From PALSA-1003 sp963741315 (GTDB lineage Bacteria > Pseudomonadota > Gammaproteobacteria > Burkholderiales > Casimicrobiaceae), in the NCBI GenBank assembly GCA_963741315.1, contig CAVUHK010000004.1, positions 124,001 through 188,000 on the forward strand: a DNA stretch of 64,000 nucleotides. The letters are read 5' to 3'. Positions 1-7,232 of the stretch are shown here, one piece after another (position 1 is the stretch's first letter; each line of letters begins with the position of its first letter). Position numbers and translations under genes: made by a program. The notes beneath the pieces were generated by a model. The model saw only the letters and a program-made list of their open reading frames with translations. It had not been told where the DNA came from and did not search any database.

Positions 1-1800
1 GTTTCGGTCGACGTCAATTCGGCACGCGCGACCAAGGCCGGCGACATCGAGACCACTGCATTCAACACCAATCTCGAGGCGGCCGATGAAATCGCGCGGC
101 AACTGCGCCTGCGCGACCTCGGTGGACTCATCGTCATCGACTTCATCGACATGGAAAGCGCCAAGAATCAGCGCGACGTCGAGAACCGCCTGAAGGACGC
201 GCTGCGTTATGACCGGGCGCGCGTTCAGCTGGGGAAGATCTCGCGCTTCGGCCTGATGGAACTGTCGCGGCAGCGGCTGAGGCCGGCATTGGCGGAGTCC
301 GCGCACATCCCCTGTCCGCGTTGTCACGGCATCGGCCACATCCGCGGCGCCGAGTCGACCGCGCTGCACATCCTGCGCATCCTGCAGGAAGAGGCGATGA
401 AGGACAACACGGCGCAGGTCGTCGCACAGGTACCGGTCGATGTCGCGACCTTCCTGCTCAATGAAAAGCGCGCCGAGGTGCACACCATCGAAGCACGCTT
501 CAAGGTCAACCTGCTGCTGGTGCCGAACATCCACCTCGAAACGCCCAACTACAAGGTCGAACGGCTGCGCCACGACGACTTGAATCAGTCGGAACCCTTG
601 CCTGCCAGCTTCGACATGGTCGAGAAGCCGGTCGAAGAGGATCCGTTGCGCCAGAAGAAGGAAGATGCGCTGGCGCCAAGACAGGAAGCGGTGGTCAAGG
701 GCATCACGCCCGCCCAACCCGCGCCGATGCCGGTGGAGAAGGTTGTCGCTGCAGCGCCGAAGGAAGAAAACTGGCTCGACAAGGTCCTTGGCTGGTTCCG
801 TTCCAAGCCTGCGACAGTCGCAGCCGCGCCGGTACGCGCCGCAGCGCCAAGTGAGAATCGTGGTCGCGGACGACAGGATCGCGATCGCCGCGGCAATCGC
901 GACGAAAAACGCGAACAGCCACGCGAAGGACAACGCGACGGGCAACAGCAACGCCAGCCGCAACGCGGCCAGGCGCAGGCGCAACGCCGCGAGCGCGAGC
1001 AGGCTCGCGAGGGGCAACGCAACAGCGATGCAGCGCGCAGCGATGCGCCACGAGGCGAGTCCCGCGATGGTCGGCGCGAAGGTCAGAAACAGCGCCCCCC
1101 GCGCGAGGCCAAACCGCGTCAGGAGCAGGTTGCGATCGCAACCGAGGACGGCATACCCGCCATCAACCAGGGACAGCCGATCGGCGCCCGCGAAGGCGAA
1201 GCGGGTGAAGGTGGTCGTCGCCGGCAGCGGCGTCGTGGCGGCCGTGACCGAGGTGAACGTGGGCCGCAGGCCGCGGCCGGTGAGCCGCGTGCGCCGCGTG
1301 AACCGCGTGAACCGCGTGAAGCACGCGAGCCACGGGCAGATAAGCAAATTCAACGTCCCCTATCCAGCGAGCAGTCGGAACCATTGCAGGACGAGACGCG
1401 AGTCGTCGAGCCCGGCATTGTAGAAACCGAGGAGACCATTCCGAATAGCTGGACGCCGGTCGCGCCCGTAGTCACCGACGCACCCAGCGTTTCAGCGTTC
1501 GAACCTGTGAGCGCGGAGCCGGCTGCGATTATTCATCGTGAACCCGTCCCGGCGGCACGAAACGAGGCGCAACCGGCATTCGCGCGCCCTGTGTCCGAAG
1601 TGCCGCGGGTCTCGTTGCAATTGCCCGCAGATTCAGGCCTTATACTGATCGAGACGGTGCGCGAACGAGTCTTCGACTTGAGCGCTTCCGACGAGCTCGA
1701 GGCGCCGCGGCCACGTCGACAGCGCCCTCCTCGCGTTGCGGCTGCAGAGGAGCCGTTGCAACTGGTCGAGACCCAGAAGAAAGATCCGCCTTCGGCGTAA
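1..1800 (+). CDS. rne: Ribonuclease E, C-terminal part (5' end outside window)
   Basis: The reading frame is open from base 1, so the gene starts upstream. RNase E is the endonuclease that begins mRNA decay and processes rRNA and tRNA at the inner membrane. Visible are the end of the catalytic domain (VDVNSARATKAGDIE, then GGLIVIDFIDM) and the zinc-link motif CPRCHG at about 331-348, whose cysteines join protomers in the tetramer. After about base 560 comes the long non-catalytic tail: low-complexity, very rich in Arg, Gln and Glu, with a run of PRE/REP repeats around 1290-1340. This is typical of the disordered RNA- and partner-binding scaffold. The catalytic-domain match is clear. RNase G is excluded by the long tail. 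Confidence 0.95.
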   Translation, partial: VSVDVNSARATKAGDIETTAFNTNLEAADEIARQLRLRDLGGLIVIDFIDMESAKNQRDVENRLKDALRYDRARVQLGKISRFGLMELSRQRLRPALAESAHIPCPRCHGIGHIRGAESTALHILRILQEEAMKDNTAQVVAQVPVDVATFLLNEKRAEVHTIEARFKVNLLLVPNIHLETPNYKVERLRHDDLNQSEPLPASFDMVEKPVEEDPLRQKKEDALAPRQEAVVKGITPAQPAPMPVEKVVAAAPKEENWLDKVLGWFRSKPATVAAAPVRAAAPSENRGRGRQDRDRRGNRDEKREQPREGQRDGQQQRQPQRGQAQAQRREREQAREGQRNSDAARSDAPRGESRDGRREGQKQRPPREAKPRQEQVAIATEDGIPAINQGQPIGAREGEAGEGGRRRQRRRGGRDRGERGPQAAAGEPRAPREPREPREAREPRADKQIQRPLSSEQSEPLQDETRVVEPGIVETEETIPNSWTPVAPVVTDAPSVSAFEPVSAEPAAIIHREPVPAARNEAQPAFARPVSEVPRVSLQLPADSGLILIETVRERVFDLSASDELEAPRPRRQRPPRVAAAEEPLQLVETQKKDPPSA

Positions 1801-1975
1801 CCTGACGGCATGAACCCTGCCGGGGGCGGCCGGTGACCCGATCCGCCCTCCCTTGCGCCCTACCAGTTCATGATTGGCATCCCAGGCACCCAAAACGTCG
1901 AAATAATTTACATCTGGCTCCCGCGCTGCCTGACAGCCTTCTTTAACTTATTGATATTTAAGACTACCGCATCTA

Positions 1976-1991
1976 TGGCACCGATGTTGCT
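1976..1991 (+). promoter_or_regulatory. Sigma-54-type -24/-12 promoter for PEP-CTERM gene 1
   Basis: TGGCAC, five bases, then TTGCT. The GG and GC are exactly ten bases apart, matching the RpoN consensus TGGCAC-N5-TTGCW. It lies about 63 bases upstream of the ATG at 2054. The same arrangement precedes the other three PEP-CTERM genes of this window. Confidence 0.75.
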
Positions 1992-2053
1992 AACTATATA
2001 GCGCTGATAGGATCGCTACCGAGCCTGCCGGCACACAAAATGGACAACTCGAA

Positions 2054-2656
2054 ATGAACGCGATCAAGTTAATCCGCACTGTGCTGGCTACTGCGGCGTT
2101 GGCGCTTGTCGCATCTGCAGCACAAGCAACGGTCACTTTCGGTGGACCGAATACCTTCTTGGGCGCCTTCCAGCCCTTCCCTGGGGTGCCGAATTCCCAA
2201 GACCTCGTGCGCAATCAGCTCGGGGTTGGATTCCCGAATGGCGATTTCGCCGACTACTGGATCTTCACCATCGCGCCAAGCGCGCAGATTCAGGTCACGG
2301 CGAACTTTAACCCGTTCTCGCCCCCGTCGATCACCGGTTGGGATGGTGGTTTCTTCAACGTTACTTCCGCGACCTGCACGACAGCAGGTACGTCGTGCAC
2401 TGGCGTAGTGATCGGCTCGGAGTTGCTGGACTTCACCAGCGACGGGTTGAACGCAGTCGGTGCGTTTATTTTGACCGCCGGCACGTATGCCATCCAGTTG
2501 CGTGGCACCAACAGCGGCAATCCCAATCAGACGATTTATACTGGCCAGGTCAGCTTCCTCGCCCCACCGCGTCTCGTGCCCGAGCCGGCGTCGCTAGCGC
2601 TCGTCGGAATCGGTCTGATCGGACTTGGACTGGCTCGTCGCCGCACGGTTCGCTGA
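2054..2656 (+). CDS. PEP-CTERM sorting-domain protein 1
   Basis: A 200-residue secreted protein. Residues 1-25 are a typical signal peptide ending AAQA. The body is small, rich in Asn, Gly, Phe and Thr, with two close Cys, and matches no enzyme I know. The C terminus has the exosortase recognition tripartite signal: VPEPASL, a hydrophobic helix (VGIGLIGLGLA) and a basic RRRTVR tail. By family knowledge it is cleaved by exosortase (EpsH/XrtA type) and linked to export of exopolysaccharide or biofilm matrix. No exosortase gene lies in the window. A factor-independent terminator follows 30 bases after the stop. The sorting signal is certain; the function of the body is unknown. Confidence 0.9.
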   Translation: MNAIKLIRTVLATAALALVASAAQATVTFGGPNTFLGAFQPFPGVPNSQDLVRNQLGVGFPNGDFADYWIFTIAPSAQIQVTANFNPFSPPSITGWDGGFFNVTSATCTTAGTSCTGVVIGSELLDFTSDGLNAVGAFILTAGTYAIQLRGTNSGNPNQTIYTGQVSFLAPPRLVPEPASLALVGIGLIGLGLARRRTVR

Positions 2657-2686
2657 CAAGTCGTCACGTTCTCCAGGTTTGTACCG

Positions 2687-2713
2687 GCCCCGCCTGTTAG
2701 GTGGGGCTTTCGT
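2687..2713 (+). terminator. Rho-independent terminator after PEP-CTERM gene 1
   Basis: A nine-pair stem (GCCCCGCCT with AGGTGGGGC, one G-U pair) and a three-base loop, followed by a T-rich stretch. The rest of the 385-base gap up to 3042 holds a second GC-rich inverted repeat (CCGCCCC at 2793-2799 with GGGGCGG at 2814-2820), an AT-rich stretch, and the next sigma-54 site. Confidence 0.8.
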
Positions 2714-2916
2714 TTTATGGGCCGGCTTGAGTCCCATACCGCCAGCCGCCACGCGTTCTTGGCACTGAAGCCTTCATCGAAGCCTTCCCGGACCGCCCCA
2801 GCAGCTCGAAGTCGGGGCGGCGCTAATTCTTACAGTTGTTGTATATAACATACGGTTTACAACTCAATCGTACCCTAACCATTTGATTATTAACATGTCG
2901 AGAGTCCTGCGAAGCG

Positions 2917-2932
2917 TGGCACGTGTATTGCT
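2917..2932 (+). promoter_or_regulatory. Sigma-54-type promoter for PEP-CTERM gene 2
   Basis: TGGCAC-N5-TTGCT, a perfect -24/-12 match with the invariant GG and GC ten bases apart. It lies about 110 bases upstream of the ATG at 3042. The following bases (CATATAGCG) resemble those after the gene 1 promoter (ACTATATAGCG), so the two promoter regions may be related. Confidence 0.78.
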
Positions 2933-3041
2933 CATATAGCGTCGCTGGTACCAAGTTGATGCGAACGAATGGTGCCGAGAGTGATGGATTGCAATCAGAT
3001 CCAAAAACAAACCAAGCATTTAGCGATTAACAGGAGCATAG

Positions 3042-3734
3042 ATGGCCATCCCATCCTCGATCCGCCGCGGCATCGCGGCATTTGCTGCAGTCGTTGCCTT
3101 GGGCGTGACCGCGACCGCGCAGTCAACGCCGCTTACCGTCACGGGGTTCGCCAATGGCTCGCTGTCGTTCAATGTTTCCCTTTCGCCGCCACCGGTCTTC
3201 AACCCGGTCAGCGCCGGTGGCTTCAACGGCGTATTTGGCTCCGGCCCTAGCATCAACCTCCAGCTGTGGTGCTACGACCTTTATCACTCTTTTGGCTTCG
3301 GGAATTCGATGGACTATTCGGCCTCGCTCCTGACCACGACGGGAAACCTGGCGAAGCTGTTCACCGAGGTCTCCCAGCCCACCAGGGTCTCGACCACAAC
3401 AAATTCGGCGGCGTTTCAACTCGCTATCTGGGAGATTCTGTATGATCCCGCGTCGCTCAATGTCACGAGCGGAGCGTTCAGCGTCACGGGCGACGCCGCG
3501 GCGATTTTGCAGGCCAATACCTGGCTCGCTGGTTTGGCAGGCGTCACTGCCGCCGATGCCGTGTACTTCCTGTCGTCGAATGAGCATCCGCAGACCCAGA
3601 ACTTCATTACCGACGTCGTGATTCCTACGAGGTTAATCACCGTACCCGAGCCCGCGTCGCTGCCATTGCTGGGGCTTGGATTGATCACCATGTTCTTCGC
3701 GACGCGCCGCCGCAGCGGCGCACGCACGCACTAG
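3042..3734 (+). CDS. PEP-CTERM sorting-domain protein 2
   Basis: A 230-residue secreted protein with a strong ribosome site (AGGAG seven bases before the ATG) and an N-terminal signal peptide ending near residue 27. The C terminus has VPEPASL, a hydrophobic stretch and ARRRSG, the exosortase signal. The middle contains LWCYDLYH and later FQLAIWEILYD. This Cys-then-AIWE pattern recalls Cys-containing surface domains seen in other PEP-CTERM proteins, where the Cys may form a thioester with Gln; I infer this only from the pattern. It is separated from gene 1 by a terminator and has its own sigma-54-like promoter. The ligand and role are unknown. Confidence 0.88.
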   Translation: MAIPSSIRRGIAAFAAVVALGVTATAQSTPLTVTGFANGSLSFNVSLSPPPVFNPVSAGGFNGVFGSGPSINLQLWCYDLYHSFGFGNSMDYSASLLTTTGNLAKLFTEVSQPTRVSTTTNSAAFQLAIWEILYDPASLNVTSGAFSVTGDAAAILQANTWLAGLAGVTAADAVYFLSSNEHPQTQNFITDVVIPTRLITVPEPASLPLLGLGLITMFFATRRRSGARTH

Positions 3735-3825
3735 ATTTCATTCGATTAGGGCGGGACGGGGGAAATAGCAGAGCAGGCGCATGACGACGCTGTAGCGATT
3801 GGCTTGAACGTGGAAGGACTTTGAG

Positions 3826-3854
3826 GCTGCGCCGATTCGACGCAGCTTTTTTTT
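3826..3854 (+). terminator. Rho-independent terminator
   Basis: A six-base perfect stem (GCTGCG with CGCAGC), a nine-base loop and a run of eight T. It lies 92 bases downstream of PEP-CTERM gene 2 and before the end of the convergent phosphatase gene. Confidence 0.85.
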
Positions 3855-3917
3855 GCCCGCGGTTCCGGGCGCTGACGCGCGACACGATAGCCGCCGTCGG
3901 GACTCGCGAGCTGAACG

Positions 3918-4445
3918 CTACGCCGGGCGCGCGAGGCGCATCCGGACCGCCATCAGCAGCGCATCGGCGCCCTGCTCGATCAGGTCCAGCGCGGTCTCGA
4001 ATTCCTGGGTGCCGCCGTAGTATGGATCCGGAACGTCGTCCTGCGCGGGCGGGTCGCGCAGCGCCAAGAGCAGGCCGAGATGCCCTTCGTAGTCTTCAGG
4101 GCGCAATGCCTGCAGCTCGCGCAGATTGTGCCGGTCCATCCCGAGGATCCAGTCGAAGCGACTGAAGTCCCTGGCCCCAACGCGGCGTGCACGGTGTGGC
4201 GGGAGCTTGTATCCGCGCCTCGCCGCGGCGGCGAGCGCGCGCGGATCCGGCGGCTGGCCCAGTTGATAGTCATGCGTGCCCGCCGAATCGACGACAATGT
4301 GCCGCTGCATGCCCGCGCGCGCGACGTAAGTCCGAAAGACACCTTCGGCGAGGGGCGAGCGACAGATATTGCCCATGCATACGAACAGCACCGAGCATCG
4401 CGCAGGAAGTAACGGCCGGCTGGCGCCGGCGCCGGGCTTGGCCAC
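3918..4445 (-). CDS. Low-molecular-weight protein-tyrosine phosphatase
   Basis: A 175-residue cytoplasmic enzyme that removes phosphate from phosphotyrosine through a Cys thiol-phosphate intermediate. The P-loop CMGNICRSP (C-x5-R-S) lies at about residues 23-31. The catalytic Asp is in VPDPYYGG near the C terminus, as in the family. Length is slightly above the usual 155-165 because of about 15 N-terminal residues before the first strand; the start is GTG and could be later. It begins three bases after the stop of the 3-hydroxybutyrate dehydrogenase gene, so the two are probably cotranscribed. Bacterial members often regulate exopolysaccharide tyrosine kinases, but no such kinase is nearby. 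Confidence 0.92.
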   Translation of the reverse strand: MAKPGAGASRPLLPARCSVLFVCMGNICRSPLAEGVFRTYVARAGMQRHIVVDSAGTHDYQLGQPPDPRALAAAARRGYKLPPHRARRVGARDFSRFDWILGMDRHNLRELQALRPEDYEGHLGLLLALRDPPAQDDVPDPYYGGTQEFETALDLIEQGADALLMAVRMRLARPA

Positions 4446-4448
4446 CTG

Positions 4449-5231
4449 CTACTGCATGAACCAGCCGTGGCTCACCACCAGCGACTGACCCGTCAACGCG
4501 TTGGACGGGAATGACGCGAACAACAGCGCCACTTCGGCGACATCCTCGACCGTGGTGAATTCACCGTCGACTGTTTCCTTGAGCATCACCTTCTTGACGA
4601 CGTCGTCTTCCGAGATTCCCAACGCCTTGGCCTGCTCGGGAATCTGCTTCTCGACCAGTGGCGTGCGCACGAAGCCCGGGCAGATCACGTTGGCGCGCAC
4701 GCCGTGCGCGGCACCCTCCTTGGCAACCACTTTCGCCAGCCCGATCAAGCCGTGCTTGGCGGTGACATACGGCGCCTTGAGCATCGAGGCTTCCTTGGAG
4801 TGCACCGAACCCATGTAGATCACGCTGCCGCCGCGACCCGACTTGTACATGTGCGGCAGACAGGCGCGTGTGGTCAGGAATGCGCCGTCGACATGGATGG
4901 CGAGCATCTTCTTCCAGTCGGCATAGGTGAATTCTTCCAGCGGGTGCACGATCTGGATTCCGGCATTGCTGATCAGGATGTCGACACCACCGAACTTGGC
5001 GACCACCGCCGCAACACCGTCGGTGACGGCTTTTTCGTCGGTGACGTCCATGGCCACGCCCATCGCCTGGCCACCCGATGCATTGATTTCCGCAGCCGTG
5101 GCGTCCGCGGAGGCCTGATTCAAGTCGGCGATGGCGACCTTCGCGCCTTCCTGCGCAAAGATGATCGCGATTTCCTTGCCGATGCCGCTGGCGGCGCCGG
5201 TGATGATGGCGGACTTGTCCTTGAGTCTCAT
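4449..5231 (-). CDS. bdhA: 3-hydroxybutyrate dehydrogenase (SDR family)
   Basis: A 260-residue NAD-dependent short-chain dehydrogenase that interconverts 3-hydroxybutyrate and acetoacetate. It has the cofactor motif TGAASGIG, the structural NAG in ISNAGIQ, a catalytic Ser in MGSVHS, and YVTAKHG with the catalytic Tyr and Lys. The segment around AKHGLIGLAK and the C terminus SLVVSHGWFMQ are typical of D-3-hydroxybutyrate dehydrogenases. The ATG at 5231 has GGAGA nine bases upstream and gives the family's usual length. It lies 14 bases downstream of the acetoacetate decarboxylase gene. The three genes to 7150 form a ketone-body/polyhydroxybutyrate operon. Confidence 0.9.
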   Translation of the reverse strand: MRLKDKSAIITGAASGIGKEIAIIFAQEGAKVAIADLNQASADATAAEINASGGQAMGVAMDVTDEKAVTDGVAAVVAKFGGVDILISNAGIQIVHPLEEFTYADWKKMLAIHVDGAFLTTRACLPHMYKSGRGGSVIYMGSVHSKEASMLKAPYVTAKHGLIGLAKVVAKEGAAHGVRANVICPGFVRTPLVEKQIPEQAKALGISEDDVVKKVMLKETVDGEFTTVEDVAEVALLFASFPSNALTGQSLVVSHGWFMQ

Positions 5232-5245
5232 GCTGTCGTCTCCAA

Positions 5246-5983
5246 TCAGGCGAGGTAATCGTGAATGACCGTGCCGAGCCCCAGCGTCAGGTCGGTCTGG
5301 ATGTGAACGCCGGACACCACTTCGAGCACGGGCAGGCTGGCGACCGGCGCCAGCGCATGGTGGAACAATTCGAGCGCCGCAGGACCTTCCCACGCGCCCT
5401 TGACTGTGACGTCCTCGCAGAAATAACGCACCAGTTCGAGTATGCGCGGCTTGCCGTCGACATGCGGAATGATCTTGAGCAGGTAGTTCGGTGCCAGCAG
5501 CGACGCCTGGATCTTGTCGATCGGCAGCGCGCGGTGCTTGTAGCCCATGGTCGCGACCGCGACTGGTACGGACCCGTAGCGCAGTACACCGAGCAGCGTG
5601 TCTTGCTCGACCGAGAGTTTGGGTGAAGCCAGCTTCTTCGGAAAGCCCCACAGCTCGCGACCACCGGCGATGGGCGCTTCGTCGTCGAGGAACATGGCGT
5701 GGACGTAACCGCCCGCCTGCCCCTCGAAGCTCACCGGGATCACCTGCCCCGACTCGGTGTAGTCGCCGAAGCCGGTCGAATCCGGCATGCGGATGAACTC
5801 GAACTTGACCAGCGGCTGAGTGAAATCCAGCGGCGCAGGAATCACCGCGCGCAGCGCGTCGGGATCGGTGCGATACGTGATGATGAAAAATTCGCGATTG
5901 ACAAAGCGATACGGCCCCGGCGGGAATGCCGGACTGGTGAGCGGCATCGCGTAGGCGCGCGCCTTGACGTCGTTCTCAGTCAC
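5246..5983 (-). CDS. adc: Acetoacetate decarboxylase
   Basis: A 245-residue enzyme that converts acetoacetate to acetone and CO2 through a Schiff base. The active-site pair Lys116-Lys117 lies in ELWGFPKKLASP, aligned with the two adjacent lysines of the clostridial enzyme. Conserved Arg and Glu residues precede it (KFEFIRMPDS, YTESGQ). The start is GTG with GGAGA upstream; length matches the family. It sits between a patatin-like lipase (15 bases upstream) and 3-hydroxybutyrate dehydrogenase, so acetoacetate made by the dehydrogenase can be drained here. The family also contains non-decarboxylating members, but both lysines are present. Confidence 0.92.
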   Translation of the reverse strand: MTENDVKARAYAMPLTSPAFPPGPYRFVNREFFIITYRTDPDALRAVIPAPLDFTQPLVKFEFIRMPDSTGFGDYTESGQVIPVSFEGQAGGYVHAMFLDDEAPIAGGRELWGFPKKLASPKLSVEQDTLLGVLRYGSVPVAVATMGYKHRALPIDKIQASLLAPNYLLKIIPHVDGKPRILELVRYFCEDVTVKGAWEGPAALELFHHALAPVASLPVLEVVSGVHIQTDLTLGLGTVIHDYLA

Positions 5984-5998
5984 GTGGCTGTCTCCGGT

Positions 5999-7150
5999 TC
6001 AGTTTGCCAGGTCGAGGATCTGTATTCCCTCGTCGCACTCTTCGACCTTGTGCCAATTGGCGTGCGCGCAAGAGCGCCGCACGTCCTCGAGACCGGTCTC
6101 CCACAGCTCGCGCACGGTCACACGCGAGAATTCGTAGTCCTTCGCGCTCGACGAATGACTGAGGCGGCGGTTGATGAGATGCAACAGGGTGACTGCGCGC
6201 TTGGCTTCGGCCAGCGGCCGCAGCGCGACCACGTCGGCATCATTGCGAAGCTTCGGTGGGAGCTTCTGCAGCAGCCGACCCAGCGCGGTGCGCATGCCTT
6301 CGAGTTCCTTGACGCGGTTGGTGTTGAAGCGGGTCTTGCTCGAGTACTGGATGTCCTTCGCCCTTTCAAGCACCTCGTCGAGACTGTTCGGCAGGTCGCC
6401 ACGGGCGCTGAACAGGTCGACCTGCGCGATCAGGGCATTGATGTGCGGCGAGTCATCGAGCACGTACCACAGCGGCGAATTGGAAACGATGCCGCCATCC
6501 CAGTAATGATCGCCGTCGATGACAACTGCGGGAAATCCGGGCGGCAACGCGCCGCTCGCCATGATGTGTTCGGGCCCGATCTGCTGCTCGCGATTGTCGA
6601 AATAGACCGAGTTGCCGGTATGTACGTTTACCGCTCCCACCGACAGTCGCACGGCCTTGGCGGCGTTCTTGTCGTTGATGACCTTGAAATCGATCATCTT
6701 GAGCAGCGTCTCGCGCAGCGGTGACGTGTCGTAGATACTCATTGCGCCGGGGTCGCCCTCGGGCAGCAGATACGAAGGTGGAAAGCGCGGCTGGAAGAAT
6801 CCCGGGACACCAAAGGTCGCGGTCGCCGTCGCACTCAGGCGATTGATCGCGCCGCGCAGCGGGTCGAACAGCGACGGCGGCTGCACCAGATTGCCGGACG
6901 ATACCTTGTCCCAGAATTCGCGCAGCCGCGGTATGCGGTGTTCCGGTGCGTTGCCGGCGATCAGCGCGGCATTGATTGCGCCGATCGACACGCCGGTGAC
7001 CCAGTCCGGCGCGAACTTCTGCTCGGCCATGCCTTCGTACACTCCGGCCTGGTAGGCACCGAGCGCACCGCCGCCCTGGAGCACGAGGACGCTATGCTCG
7101 TGCTTCGACAGCAAGGGGATTTCCTGCGCGGACTTGCGCGGGGATGCCAT
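5999..7150 (-). CDS. Patatin-like phospholipase
   Basis: A 383-residue protein with the patatin Ser-Asp dyad: oxyanion motif QGGGALGAYQAG (about residues 25-36), nucleophile Ser55 in GVSIGA, and Asp218 in YWDGG. The C-terminal third carries an extension common in proteobacterial patatins next to PHB genes. It would hydrolyse acyl esters; a role at the PHB granule surface or in lipid turnover is inferred only from the adjacent bdhA and adc. Ribosome site AGGAG precedes the ATG. There is no signal peptide, so it is probably cytoplasmic. As first gene of the minus-strand group, it marks the operon start. Confidence 0.88.
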   Translation of the reverse strand: MASPRKSAQEIPLLSKHEHSVLVLQGGGALGAYQAGVYEGMAEQKFAPDWVTGVSIGAINAALIAGNAPEHRIPRLREFWDKVSSGNLVQPPSLFDPLRGAINRLSATATATFGVPGFFQPRFPPSYLLPEGDPGAMSIYDTSPLRETLLKMIDFKVINDKNAAKAVRLSVGAVNVHTGNSVYFDNREQQIGPEHIMASGALPPGFPAVVIDGDHYWDGGIVSNSPLWYVLDDSPHINALIAQVDLFSARGDLPNSLDEVLERAKDIQYSSKTRFNTNRVKELEGMRTALGRLLQKLPPKLRNDADVVALRPLAEAKRAVTLLHLINRRLSHSSSAKDYEFSRVTVRELWETGLEDVRRSCAHANWHKVEECDEGIQILDLAN

Positions 7151-7232
7151 GACCGCTCCTGGTCGGAATTTTGGTGCGCCGCAATATTAGCACGCCGTGC
7201 CACGGGCGACCGGTCGACCCCCAACCCACGGA

